The notes below the pieces were generated by a model. That model saw only the letters and a program-made list of their open reading frames with translations, was not told the origin of the DNA and ran no database searches. This document shows, piece by piece, positions 16,878 to 25,806 of a DNA stretch of 64,000 bases. The position numbers were made by a program, and so were the translations under genes. Origin of the DNA: Pirellula sp. (GTDB taxonomy: Bacteria; Planctomycetota; Planctomycetia; Pirellulales; Lacipirellulaceae); contig PNKX01000014.1 of NCBI GenBank assembly GCA_013822725.1, forward strand, positions 62,001 to 126,000, read 5' to 3'. Numbering within the stretch: position 1 is the first letter of the stretch; every line of letters starts with the position of its first letter.

Positions 16878-19356
16878 CTCGATCGTCAAATGGAAGCGCC
16901 GTCTGCGGCGAAAGATCAGCCGCACCCGCTGGGTGGCGCGGTTGCTGAACCGCGACCTCTCGGCGCCTCACGGCGACGATCCCGGCCTCATCATCCTGCA
17001 GATCGACGGCTTGGCGCGGACTCAGCTGGAACAGGCGCTCCAGGACGGCCGCATGCCGTTCTTGAAGAAGTTGGTCGATCGCGGACATTTCGAGGAGCGG
17101 AGTTTCTACTCGGGCCTGCCGTCGACGACGCCCGCGGTGCAGGCGGAGGTAATGTTCGGCGCACGCTGCGCCGTGCCGGCGTTCCAGTTCCTCCACCGTG
17201 AGTCTGGCAAGACGGCGCTGATGTACGACCAGGAGTGGGCCAAGCGCATCGGCCAACAACTCGCCGCCGAGCATCAGCCGTTGCTCGAAGGAGGGCGTTC
17301 CTATTCGAACATTTACGCCGCCGGCGCCGTGGAGTCCCGTTTTTGCGCGGAGACGATGGACGCCGACAATCTGCGCGAGATGACGCGGCCCTGGAAATTG
17401 GCGATCGTCGCCTGCCTTTACTTCTTCACTATTTTGCGAGTGCTCGGCCTCGCGATCTTGGAGTTCTTCATTGCCGTCGGCGATATGATTCGCGGCCTCG
17501 TCGGCCGGCAACCGTGGCGGGCGGAACTCCACTGCATTCCGTCGCGCATCGGCGTCTCGATCGTGATGCGGGAATGGCTGCGCGTGATGCTGAAGCTGTC
17601 GATCGAGGAAGGCGCCCCCATCATTTACGCCAATTTTCTCGGCTACGACGAGCAGGCCCATCGCCGCGGCCCGGGGAGCGACTTCGCCCACTGGGGGCTG
17701 AAGGGAATCGACGGCGTCATCCGTGACGTCTTCAAGACCGCGCACAAGTCCGACGTACGCGACTACGAGGTAATCATTTTCTCGGATCATGGCCAGCAAC
17801 AGACGGCGATCTACGAGAACGAAACCGGCGTCACGATTCAGCGAGCGGCGGAGCGCGCGTTCGATGCGGGTCCGCTGGCCGGGCGTAAGGTGCGCGGGCT
17901 CGACGACTACGGCACGCGCGGGCCGGAGACCGACCAGCGGGGTCGACGGCTGCTGCGAATGAAGCGCGGGCGCACCGAGGCGCCGCAGGCGACGGCCGAC
18001 GAACTGGCCAACGACGTGATTGTCACGGCGCTCGGCCCGTTGGGGCACATCTATTTGCCGGTCGAGCTGAGCGTCGAGGAGAAACGCGACTACGCTCGCC
18101 GCCTGGTCGACGCCGAGCACGTGCCGCTGATGTTGTTTCGCGGCGCGCACGGGCATTTGGAGGCGCACAATCCACTTGGCTCCTGGAAGCTGCCGGAAGA
18201 CGCGGCACAGGTCTTTGGCCCCGACCACCCGTTCCTGGCTGAAGCGGTCGGCGACTTGATGCGGCTCGCCGAGCATCCCGACGCCGGCGATCTGATGGTG
18301 AGCGGTTGGAGCAACGAGCGCCTGCCAAGCACGTTCGTCCACGAGAATGGCGCCCACGGTAGCATCGGCAGCGAGGAGACGCGCGGCTTCGCGCTCGTGC
18401 CGCATGCGATTCACTTGCATCACCGGCGTGACGCCAAGGGCGAGCGTTACATCCGCGGGGTCGATCTCTATCGCGGCGCCTGGGGATTTGCTCACCCTGA
18501 GCGACCGCTGACGAAGCAGCACGACCACGCGGCCGCCCTCGAACCCTCCGCGATGCAGGCGGAGCAGTCGCCCGAATCTGCACATCACCTGAAAGTGATG
18601 ACTTACAACATCCACAGCTGCATCGGCATCGACGGCAAGATTCGTCCCGAGCGAATCATCTCGGTGATTCGTTCCTGCCGAGCCGATGTAATCGCGCTGC
18701 AGGAAGTCGACGCCAATCGCCAACGCTCCCGCGGGCATGAGCAGGCCCGCATGATCGCCGAGGCGCTCGCGATGAGCCACCACTATTACGCTGTCTCCGA
18801 TTGGAACGGCGAACAGTACGGTCTCGCGATTATCAGCCGCTATCCGCTCGAGCATATCCAATCGGGACATCTCACGCCGGTCGATCACGCCCATCGCAGC
18901 GAGGCCCGCGGGGCGTTGTGGGTAAAGCTCGCGACGCCGGCCGGAGTGGTGAACGTCATCAACACGCACTTTGGCTTGCGGCGCGAAGAGCGGCAGCGGC
19001 AGGCGGCAATCTTGTTGGGCGATGATTGGCTTGGGCAGATTCCGGCGGGGGAACCGATCATTCTCTGCGGCGATTTGAACGACGGCCCGAAGTCGCTGGT
19101 TTGTAAGTCGTTCGGTCGGCGGCTGGTCGACGTCGCTTGCCGATTGCCGAACCATCGGCCGCGCGCCACGTTCATCTCGACGATGCCGTTGCGGCGACTC
19201 GATTACATCTTCGCGAGCGAGCACTTCACCGTGAACGCCGTGCGGCAGCCGCGGACGCCGACGGCGAAACTGGCGTCCGACCATTTGCCGGTATGCGCGG
19301 AGCTACAGCTCCGGCTGCCGGACCTGGCCGCGGCCCAGGAAACGCGACGCGAGTAA
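16870..19356 (+). CDS. Type I phosphodiesterase / EEP nuclease-phosphatase fusion membrane protein
   Basis: An 828-residue two-enzyme fusion. Residues about 38-570 form an alkaline-phosphatase-superfamily domain: ILQIDG with Asp46, the nucleophile region SGLPSTTP (Thr86/87), FSDHGQQQ, and a late HENGAHGSIGSEE. A hydrophobic hairpin at about 177-206 is inserted, which suggests membrane attachment. Residues about 573-820 form an endonuclease/exonuclease/phosphatase domain with all expected motifs (MTYNIHSCIG, LQEVDANR, NTHFGLRR, CGDLNDGP, ASDHLP). Both halves look catalytically intact. TTG at 16870 is the start, with GGAG 5 bases upstream. The last 54 bp overlap the convergent symporter gene. 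A lipid-linked sugar phosphate or phosphodiester substrate is an inference from the operon. Confidence 0.75.
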   Translation: MISSIVKWKRRLRRKISRTRWVARLLNRDLSAPHGDDPGLIILQIDGLARTQLEQALQDGRMPFLKKLVDRGHFEERSFYSGLPSTTPAVQAEVMFGARCAVPAFQFLHRESGKTALMYDQEWAKRIGQQLAAEHQPLLEGGRSYSNIYAAGAVESRFCAETMDADNLREMTRPWKLAIVACLYFFTILRVLGLAILEFFIAVGDMIRGLVGRQPWRAELHCIPSRIGVSIVMREWLRVMLKLSIEEGAPIIYANFLGYDEQAHRRGPGSDFAHWGLKGIDGVIRDVFKTAHKSDVRDYEVIIFSDHGQQQTAIYENETGVTIQRAAERAFDAGPLAGRKVRGLDDYGTRGPETDQRGRRLLRMKRGRTEAPQATADELANDVIVTALGPLGHIYLPVELSVEEKRDYARRLVDAEHVPLMLFRGAHGHLEAHNPLGSWKLPEDAAQVFGPDHPFLAEAVGDLMRLAEHPDAGDLMVSGWSNERLPSTFVHENGAHGSIGSEETRGFALVPHAIHLHHRRDAKGERYIRGVDLYRGAWGFAHPERPLTKQHDHAAALEPSAMQAEQSPESAHHLKVMTYNIHSCIGIDGKIRPERIISVIRSCRADVIALQEVDANRQRSRGHEQARMIAEALAMSHHYYAVSDWNGEQYGLAIISRYPLEHIQSGHLTPVDHAHRSEARGALWVKLATPAGVVNVINTHFGLRREERQRQAAILLGDDWLGQIPAGEPIILCGDLNDGPKSLVCKSFGRRLVDVACRLPNHRPRATFISTMPLRRLDYIFASEHFTVNAVRQPRTPTAKLASDHLPVCAELQLRLPDLAAAQETRRE

Positions 19357-20799
19357 CCCGACTAGAAAGATCGTCAGCGTCCCGACGACGATCGTTAAGT
19401 TCGCATCGAGCGGATTGCGTAGGCGCTGGGGAATTTCGATTTCGAATAACTTGAGGAGCGGCTCCAGCGACATCCAGAAGACGACGATGACGCCCACGGA
19501 AGTTGCCAGCGCCGCCGCCGCGTTGCTCGCGCGAGTCAGCATTCCCAGCAGCACGAGCCCCAAAACGCCCCCTGAAAAGATCCCCGCCAGAATCCACCAG
19601 GTATCGAGCACCTGCTTCACGCCGATCATCGCCAGGCCGATGCTCGTCCCCGTAACTCCCCAGAAGAGAGTCGCCGCTCGCAGTACGCGCATCGATTCGC
19701 GATCGCCCGCGTCGGGCCGCCAGTAGCGTTTGTACAAATCGCAGAGCGTGAGGGTGGCCATGCTGTTGAGGTTCGAATCCATCGACGCGGCGAAAATCGC
19801 CGCCACCACGAGGCCCGCGACGCCGACCGGCAACTCGGTCGCGATGAAGTGCGGGAAGATTTCGTCGGCCTTCTCGATTCCGGCCACCAGCGTCGGGTGC
19901 GCGCCGTAGTAAGCGAAGAGCGCCGTGCCGATAAAGAAGAAGACCGCCGAGGTCGGCAGGAAGAGGGCGGCCGTGATCCAGATGCTCTTCGCCGCCTCGC
20001 GATCGCTGCGGGCGGTGATGAAGCGCTGGATGAAACCTTGGTCGGTGCCGAAGTTGCCAAGGTTCATCGCCATGCCGTAGGCGAAGATGACCCAGAAAGT
20101 CGGCTCCGTCAGCGACAGGCCGAAGCTGCCGAAGCTGAACTTATTATTGGCGACGCCCAGGTCGATGATCTCGCGGACGCCGCCGGGCGTTTTGCCAATG
20201 ACCGCCAGCAGACAAGTAGCGGTTCCCGCTACCAGCACCGCGCTTTGCAGCACCCCGAGCCAGATGACTGCCTTGATGCCGCCAGCCATCGTGTAGGCGG
20301 TCATCAGAGCGCCGGTGATCAACACGACAGACCAAATGGGCCAGCCGGTGAGCGGCCTCACGGCCAGCCCCAGTAGAAAAACAACCGTCCCCATCCGCGC
20401 GGATTGCGTCAACAGGAAGCAAAGCACAGCATAGCTGCGGGCCCAGAGGCCAAAGCGATGTTCCAAATGCTCGTACGCTGAAAGCTCGCCGCTGTGCCGA
20501 AAGAAAGGAACGAACCACCGCACCGCTACTGCCGCCGCGATCGGCATGGAAAGCGAAAACGCAAAGGCGTTCCAATTGCCCGCGTACGACTTGCCAGGGT
20601 TCGCCAGGAACGAAATGCTGCTGACGAACGAGCCGAACATCGAGAGGCCGACCGCCCACCCCGGCAACGACCGGCTTGCCGACATGAAGTCGTCGGCGTC
20701 GCTGCTCCCCCGAGCAAACCACCAGCCGAATCCGATGACGGCCGCGAGATACGCGACGAGGACGAGCAAGTCGATATGAGCGAGATGAGTTTCTGGCAT
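19303..20799 (-). CDS. Sodium:solute symporter (SSS family)
   Basis: A 498-residue protein with about 13 hydrophobic helices. Family features include the N-terminal WFARGSSDADDFMSASRSLPGWAVGLSMF stretch and the central TMAGGIKAVIWLGVLQ signature. Members use the Na+ gradient to import sugars, sialic acid, proline or other solutes. The aldolase gene at 23.1 kb makes a sugar-acid substrate conceivable but not established. The 3' end overlaps the convergent phosphodiesterase/EEP gene by 54 bp. The start ATG 20799 gives the standard extracytoplasmic N-terminus. Confidence 0.85.
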   Translation of the reverse strand: MPETHLAHIDLLVLVAYLAAVIGFGWWFARGSSDADDFMSASRSLPGWAVGLSMFGSFVSSISFLANPGKSYAGNWNAFAFSLSMPIAAAVAVRWFVPFFRHSGELSAYEHLEHRFGLWARSYAVLCFLLTQSARMGTVVFLLGLAVRPLTGWPIWSVVLITGALMTAYTMAGGIKAVIWLGVLQSAVLVAGTATCLLAVIGKTPGGVREIIDLGVANNKFSFGSFGLSLTEPTFWVIFAYGMAMNLGNFGTDQGFIQRFITARSDREAAKSIWITAALFLPTSAVFFFIGTALFAYYGAHPTLVAGIEKADEIFPHFIATELPVGVAGLVVAAIFAASMDSNLNSMATLTLCDLYKRYWRPDAGDRESMRVLRAATLFWGVTGTSIGLAMIGVKQVLDTWWILAGIFSGGVLGLVLLGMLTRASNAAAALATSVGVIVVFWMSLEPLLKLFEIEIPQRLRNPLDANLTIVVGTLTIFLVGLLASRFLGRGQVRQPEL

Positions 20800-20829
20800 C
20801 GGCAGGCTGCGTCTTGCGATAAGAGTTAT

Positions 20830-21008
20830 TTAACCACGAAACACACGAAACGACACGAAACGAAAAAAGAAGTTCAGTTGCCGTCACTGATGTTCTAATG
20901 GTGAATCAATGAGTTCAGAGGAGCGGCTACTCAAATGAATAGAATGCGTTGATAAGTCAGGTTGCTGCTAGCTCCCTTTTTCGTTTCTTTCGTGTGTTTC
21001 GTGGTTAA
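20830..21008. repeat. CACGAAA-type hairpin with perfect 21-bp arms
   Basis: Arms 20830-20850 and 20988-21008 are perfect inverted repeats built of CACGAAA-like units starting TTAACC. Further CACGAAA units extend the arms inward, with A/T-rich flanks. The right arm supplies the TAA stop of the VCBS gene (21005-21007). The element occupies the whole gap between the VCBS gene and the symporter. Confidence 0.7.
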
Positions 21009-22984
21009 TCCTGTCTTCTCAAATAGTAAAAATGCCCATCTTCAGCGCCAAGCAACAGCTCGCGCTCCCCGTCTCCATTCCAGTCGACCGTCGTGGGACT
21101 CGTGTCGTGGCCGGCTAACTTGAGCTCGTCGATCGGCCCGAGATCGCGAAACGTCGTCACGCCGTTGCGTTCGCCGAGATTTAGCAGCACGTTGGCATTG
21201 ATGCTGTTGACGATGACGTCGAGCTTGCCGTCGCGGTTCCAGTCGACGATGCAGAACTTTCGCCGGCCGCTCTTGCCGGCGGTGCCGGCGTTCAGGCGCA
21301 GACCGGTCGCATCGGTCGTCACTTGGTTGTGGTTGCCGTCGAATGCGCCGTCGCCCTCGATCCGAAACGCCCGCCGCCCCGGCTTGAGTTGCAGGTGATC
21401 GCCATCGCGATAGCGTTCATAGAGGGCGAGATACCCTTCGTGATCAAGCATCACCAAGTCGCACAACCCGTCGCCAGTCCAGTCGACGGCCACCGGCGTC
21501 GTCCGCCACTCGGGCGCCAACTCATTCGCGTCAGGTGTCCACCACGTCCAAGCCGGTTTTGGCGGCGTCTCGCCCGCGCCGAGTTCCCATGCCACGTCGA
21601 CCGGCTGCGGCGCGGCGAGCTGCGGTTCCGTTCGCGTGCCGATGTTCTTCAGCCACGCCACACGACCGAGGATTGAATTCAGCACGATATCGGGCAGCCC
21701 GTCGCCATCCCAATCAGCGACGCTGAAGGTCGTGTAGCCCCATTTCGCTTCGCACGGTCCTTGGATCGAACCATTCGGTCCTGCTTCCACGCGAAAGGTT
21801 TTGTCGCCAACTTGCAGTCGCACCGGTGGCGCCCAGCGCGGCGGGTTGCCGCCGTCGAGATTCTCGATGAACCCGATGTAACCGGCCGTATTGCCGCAGA
21901 GGAGGTCTTCGTCTCCGTCGCCGTCCCAGTCGAAGCTGACCGGCGTCACGAGCGCGCCGAATTTCAGCAAATCAGGCTCCTGCTGAAAGTAAACCGGGGG
22001 CAACAACTGCGGCAGCCCGTCGACGACCTTGCCCGAATGCTCTACCAATGCGACGCGACCATCTTCGTCGCCGACGATCAAATCAAGATCGCCGTCGCGA
22101 TCCCAGTCGATCGCCACGGGGATAATCATTTGCAAGTCCATCGCGAGCGGCGCTGCGTCGTGCGTCAGTCGGCGCGCCGTCGCATACGCCGGCTCGGTCC
22201 GCGTGCCGACGTTCTCAAAGTAATTGAAGCCATCCAGAAACTCGCCGCAGAGAAGATCGAGATCGCCGTCGCCGTCGAAATCGCCGAAGTTAGGCGTGGG
22301 CGCTCCGTAGACGTCGATCACTTGGTCGCCGGCGCGGAGTTTTTCTGGATCGGCGTAATCGGGATCCTCATTCGTCCCGCGATTGGCGAGCAGATAGACG
22401 TACCCATGCAACGGTCCGTTGGTCCACTCGCCCGCCGCGTTGTAGGCGTTGTCCCAACCATATTCGCTCCAGTCGCCGACGCCGACGATCAGGTCGCGCA
22501 CGCCGTCGCCGTCGTAATCGACGAGCCGCCACTGATTGGCTCGAACTTTCACCGGGTGGATATTTTCTATGGCGTAGATCGGCTTGAACTTTTCGAGCCC
22601 CGTTTCCCGGAAGTCGACCAGTTCCTTTCCCGGCAAGAGCAGCCGCACGTCGTCGCCGACGTCACTTGGCTGAATGTCGTGATATCCAGGCCCGACGCGC
22701 ACCGGCGGCTTGAAACGCGGCAGCTTCGCATCGCCATCGGGGTTCTCAAAGAAGTACGTCCCGTTGAACGGCACGTCGGGGCACGAGACGAGCAGATCGA
22801 GATCGCCGTCGCCGTCGTAATCCATCGGCAGCGGCCAGGCCCACAGCCCGACGCCCAGATCGACGCCCGCCCCCGCATCGGTCGCGCTGTACCGCAATCG
22901 CTGCAACCCTTCGCCCTGCCCTTTCGACGCTAGCGAGGTCAGCGCGATCGCCAGCAGCAGCGGAAGATATGCCGTGCGGAACAT
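21005..22984 (-). CDS. Secreted VCBS/FG-GAP repeat protein
   Basis: A 659-residue protein with an N-terminal signal peptide (MFRTAYLPLLLAIALTSLAS). The rest carries many FG-GAP/VCBS repeats of the form DYDGDGDLDLL or DWNGDGxxDL about 50-70 residues apart, each a calcium-binding blade of an integrin-type beta-propeller. Such proteins are common in planctomycetes and probably bind extracellular ligands or structure the cell surface. I prefer ATG 22984 because the 24-residue upstream extension is polar and would mask the signal peptide. The gene is divergent from the DapA-like aldolase gene, about 100 bp apart. Confidence 0.85.
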   Translation of the reverse strand: MFRTAYLPLLLAIALTSLASKGQGEGLQRLRYSATDAGAGVDLGVGLWAWPLPMDYDGDGDLDLLVSCPDVPFNGTYFFENPDGDAKLPRFKPPVRVGPGYHDIQPSDVGDDVRLLLPGKELVDFRETGLEKFKPIYAIENIHPVKVRANQWRLVDYDGDGVRDLIVGVGDWSEYGWDNAYNAAGEWTNGPLHGYVYLLANRGTNEDPDYADPEKLRAGDQVIDVYGAPTPNFGDFDGDGDLDLLCGEFLDGFNYFENVGTRTEPAYATARRLTHDAAPLAMDLQMIIPVAIDWDRDGDLDLIVGDEDGRVALVEHSGKVVDGLPQLLPPVYFQQEPDLLKFGALVTPVSFDWDGDGDEDLLCGNTAGYIGFIENLDGGNPPRWAPPVRLQVGDKTFRVEAGPNGSIQGPCEAKWGYTTFSVADWDGDGLPDIVLNSILGRVAWLKNIGTRTEPQLAAPQPVDVAWELGAGETPPKPAWTWWTPDANELAPEWRTTPVAVDWTGDGLCDLVMLDHEGYLALYERYRDGDHLQLKPGRRAFRIEGDGAFDGNHNQVTTDATGLRLNAGTAGKSGRRKFCIVDWNRDGKLDVIVNSINANVLLNLGERNGVTTFRDLGPIDELKLAGHDTSPTTVDWNGDGERELLLGAEDGHFYYLRRQD

Positions 22985-23084
22985 GGTAGACTGGTCGCGT
23001 TGTTGAGGAGATGACGAGAGTTCGGCTGTCGGCCGCCGCGAGCATTGTCGCCGCAAGCCGGAGGAGACGAGCCCGTCATTCTAA

Positions 23085-24053
23085 ATGAAACCTAGCGACC
23101 ATGGTAACCACTCATCGATGAATGAACATGCATCCGTCCGCGTCGCCTCCTGGCCACGCCCTCTACGCGGGATCGTTCCGCCCCTTGCCACCCCTCTCGC
23201 CGGCCGCGATCAACTCGATCACGCGGCGTTGGAGCGACTGGTCGAACGGATCGTCAGCGGGGGCGTTCACGGCCTCTTCGTCCTCGGCACGACCGGCGAA
23301 GCGGCGGCCATTTCCGTGCGGCTGCGGAAAGAAGTCGTCGAACGCGTGACGCGCCAAGTCGCCGGCCGCATCCCGGTGTTGGTCGGCGTCTCCGATACGT
23401 CGCTCGTTGAAGCCCTCGCGGCGTCCGAGCACGCCGCGTCCGTTGGCGCCGACGCGATCGTGGCGACGACTCCCTACTATGTGCCGCCCGAGCAATCCGA
23501 ACTGCTCGAGTACTTCCGCGCACTGCATGACGACTCGTCGCTGCCCCTCTATCTCTACAACATGCCGGGGCTGACGAAGACTTGGATCTCGATCGAGGTT
23601 GTCCGCGCCGCGATGGAGTGGCCGAACGTCCACGGCCTCAAGGACAGCTCCGGCGATCTCGCCTATTTCCGCGAGGTCGCCAGCGAACTCCACCGTCGTC
23701 CCGACTGGTCGCTGTTGGTGGGGCCGGAAGGTCTGATGGTCGACACGCTCGCCCTCGGCGGCCACGGCTGCGTCGGCGGCGGAGCGAACGTTTTTCCGCA
23801 GCTGTTCGTGCAACTGTACGAAGCGGCGACGCGCGGCGATCAGGCCGAAGTCGAACGACTTCAAGCACAACTTGCGACGCTGTCGGTGATCTACGGCGAC
23901 GGCCAGTACGGCGCCTGCGCGATCCGGGGCATCAAGTGCGCGCTGTCGATCCTCGGCATCGGCGACGAACAGATGGCCGCCACGTTCCGCCCGGCGACGC
24001 CGGAGCAACGCGCGGCCACGGTCACGGCGCTCAAGGAGTTGAAGCTCCTGTAG
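23085..24053 (+). CDS. DapA/NanA-type class I aldolase (dihydrodipicolinate synthase family)
   Basis: A 322-residue TIM-barrel enzyme. The GTTGE loop (LGTTGEAAAIS), the TTPYYVPPEQ region with the catalytic tyrosine context, and the Schiff-base lysine in HGLKDSSGD are all present. The family covers dihydrodipicolinate synthase, N-acetylneuraminate lyase and keto-deoxy sugar-acid aldolases; sequence alone does not decide which. Location next to a symporter and secreted proteins favours a catabolic sugar-acid role over lysine synthesis. Starts at 23085 and 23118 are both possible; neither has a well-placed ribosome-binding site. The stop TAG at 24051-24053 is part of a palindromic repeat. Confidence 0.85.
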   Translation: MKPSDHGNHSSMNEHASVRVASWPRPLRGIVPPLATPLAGRDQLDHAALERLVERIVSGGVHGLFVLGTTGEAAAISVRLRKEVVERVTRQVAGRIPVLVGVSDTSLVEALAASEHAASVGADAIVATTPYYVPPEQSELLEYFRALHDDSSLPLYLYNMPGLTKTWISIEVVRAAMEWPNVHGLKDSSGDLAYFREVASELHRRPDWSLLVGPEGLMVDTLALGGHGCVGGGANVFPQLFVQLYEAATRGDQAEVERLQAQLATLSVIYGDGQYGACAIRGIKCALSILGIGDEQMAATFRPATPEQRAATVTALKELKLL

Positions 24054-24139
24054 CCCCTGGCTCCGCCAGGGGGTAGCGCTACATGAGGCATTGCTTATCG
24101 GAATGGAGGCCGACCCCCCGGCAGAGCCGAGGGCTGCAA
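24051..24139. repeat. GGCTCCGCC-family palindrome at the aldolase 3' end
   Basis: TAGCCCCTGGCTCCGCCAGG begins at the aldolase stop codon. The complementary arm CCCCCCGGCAGAGCC-GAGGGCTGCAA lies at 24114-24139. The arms are imperfect. This is the same family as the element at 10338. It separates two convergent genes and probably acts as a terminator. Confidence 0.65.
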
Positions 24140-24147
24140 TAGAGGGT

Positions 24148-25644
24148 TCAGAAGCCCGCACAGCGCCACATCACTGCGCAACAACAGGCCACCGCCGCCA
24201 GCGCTCCCGCGTGCGGTTCCGGCACAACGGCGGAAGCCCCCACCGCGGCGCCCCCCGTCGCGGCGATCGCAGCGCTCCAAAGATCCAGGTCGGCGCCATT
24301 CACCACGCCGTCGGCGTTGGCGTCAGCCGCGCGCCGCTGCAGCGGAAAGAGCCCCGTCAGCCCCGATTGACGCTGCCACTGCAAGAAGTCCGCCCCGTCG
24401 GCGTCGCCGTCATCGTCAAAATCGCCCGGCGGATCGACGCCATCGAGGACCGCGCGTGCTTGGTCGATCTCGAGCGCGTTGAGATGCCCCGACGCCTGAT
24501 CGAGCAGCGCCTGCGTCGCCGCATCGCCGGCGTGCTCCTTACGAGCGACGTACAGCCGGTAGACGAGCTGCAACTCGTCCTCGTCGTACGGGACGCCCGT
24601 GAACTGCTGAATCTGCTTCAGGTAGTCGAACCCCGTCTCGACAGTCGGTTCGAACATCGTCCCTTCGCTGAAGTCGTTCCAGGTGGCGAGCTGCAGCATG
24701 TCGATCTTTGAACTGTTTTGCTGCGCTAGGGCCAAGGTCTGAGCCAACGTTTGGCCGTTGTCGTGCGGGATCTCGAACGGCACGACGTTGCCCAAGCCGC
24801 CTTCCTGGTAGTAGTCGTTGAACCCGGGGTAGGCGACGCCGCTGACGACGCTCAGGCCCGGCGCGCGATTGTTGAGAAAGTCGGTCAACACCTGCAGGTG
24901 ATTGTCCTTCGTTTCGTCTTCCCAGATCCACTGAAATTCGCCATCGGCGTTTTGGCCCGCTTCGTTCGATTCGTACGGCAACGTCAGCAGCGTGAGCGGT
25001 TCGCCCGCTTCGGCGACGATCTGATTCCACTGCGTCGGCTGCTGAAACGTGATCGGCCCAAAGACGAACATCAGCGGATCTTCGCCGACGCCGTAGCGGA
25101 TGTACTCCGGTTCGTTGAAATAGTTGTCCTTGAGATAACGGACGTTCGTCTTCGCCTGTTCGATGTTGGCGGCGAACCGATCTTCGAACACCACGCCGAA
25201 CTTCATGCCAAAGTCGTCGGTGCGATTAACAATCGCGTTGGAGTTCGTCAGCAGGTTGGCGACGTCGCCGTTGGTTCCCTGCTGGCCGTACCAGTTCAGC
25301 ATGACGCCGTCGATGCCCGAAAGCTTCATCAGCAGCAGGTGGTACTCGATGACCTGCGGATCGTTCGAAGCGTACGGGCCGATTTTCGGGTAATAGTGCG
25401 AAGCGATCTGCCGCTCGCCGTTCGCGTCGATGACGTTGGGATTGCGATTGTTGAACTTCCAATGGAAGCCCCAGTTCGTCCCGCCGAGCGTCGCGGGAGA
25501 TTCGAACCACGGCATGTAGTGCATGTAGACCTTCATCGGGTTGGTCTTCTGCACGTCTGCGGCCCATGCGCACGACGTCCACCCAAAACCGACAAGAACG
25601 ATTGCCGTCTGCAGCGTCTTCAAATGTTGGCTCAATCTAGGCAT
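24148..25644 (-). CDS. Secreted GH71/GH99-like glycosidase with dockerin module and PEP-CTERM signal
   Basis: A 498-residue secreted protein. A signal peptide (residues 1-28, ending near CAWA) precedes an alpha-mannanase/endomannosidase-like TIM-barrel domain (about 35-370: VYMHYMPWFESP, GIDGVMLNWYGQQG, TWNDFSEGTMFEP). A calcium-binding dockerin-like module follows (about 405-455, DFDDDGDADGADFLQW and DANADGVVNGADLDLW). The C-terminus has the sorting signal VVPEP, a hydrophobic helix and Arg. No exosortase gene is in the window. The module pair suggests surface anchoring of a polysaccharide-degrading enzyme. The family assignment is by pattern, so the substrate (alpha-mannan or alpha-glucan) is open. 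Confidence 0.75.
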   Translation of the reverse strand: MPRLSQHLKTLQTAIVLVGFGWTSCAWAADVQKTNPMKVYMHYMPWFESPATLGGTNWGFHWKFNNRNPNVIDANGERQIASHYYPKIGPYASNDPQVIEYHLLLMKLSGIDGVMLNWYGQQGTNGDVANLLTNSNAIVNRTDDFGMKFGVVFEDRFAANIEQAKTNVRYLKDNYFNEPEYIRYGVGEDPLMFVFGPITFQQPTQWNQIVAEAGEPLTLLTLPYESNEAGQNADGEFQWIWEDETKDNHLQVLTDFLNNRAPGLSVVSGVAYPGFNDYYQEGGLGNVVPFEIPHDNGQTLAQTLALAQQNSSKIDMLQLATWNDFSEGTMFEPTVETGFDYLKQIQQFTGVPYDEDELQLVYRLYVARKEHAGDAATQALLDQASGHLNALEIDQARAVLDGVDPPGDFDDDGDADGADFLQWQRQSGLTGLFPLQRRAADANADGVVNGADLDLWSAAIAATGGAAVGASAVVPEPHAGALAAVACCCAVMWRCAGF

Positions 25645-25806
25645 CGGCGAATCGGCCGGGCTGCGACCACACGGCTTCTGGGGCTAAAAAACTATATGGA
25701 CGGAGAAATGCAACGAATTTCGATTCTAACGCGCCCCAGAAGTCTTTTCCTCCCTTACCTTAGTGCCGTTCACTTCCTTTTCCGTTGCTTCGCCGATTTC
25801 GCGAGC

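Noticed and set aside
16807-19284. 825-residue open frame on the minus strand
   Set aside because: Antisense to the phosphodiesterase/EEP fusion, whose motifs are clear. Its composition (Arg, Asp, Val-rich) has no domain pattern.
21761-22933. 390-residue open frame antisense to the VCBS gene
   Set aside because: It is the shadow of regularly repeated DxDGDGxxD codons, which leave the opposite strand open.
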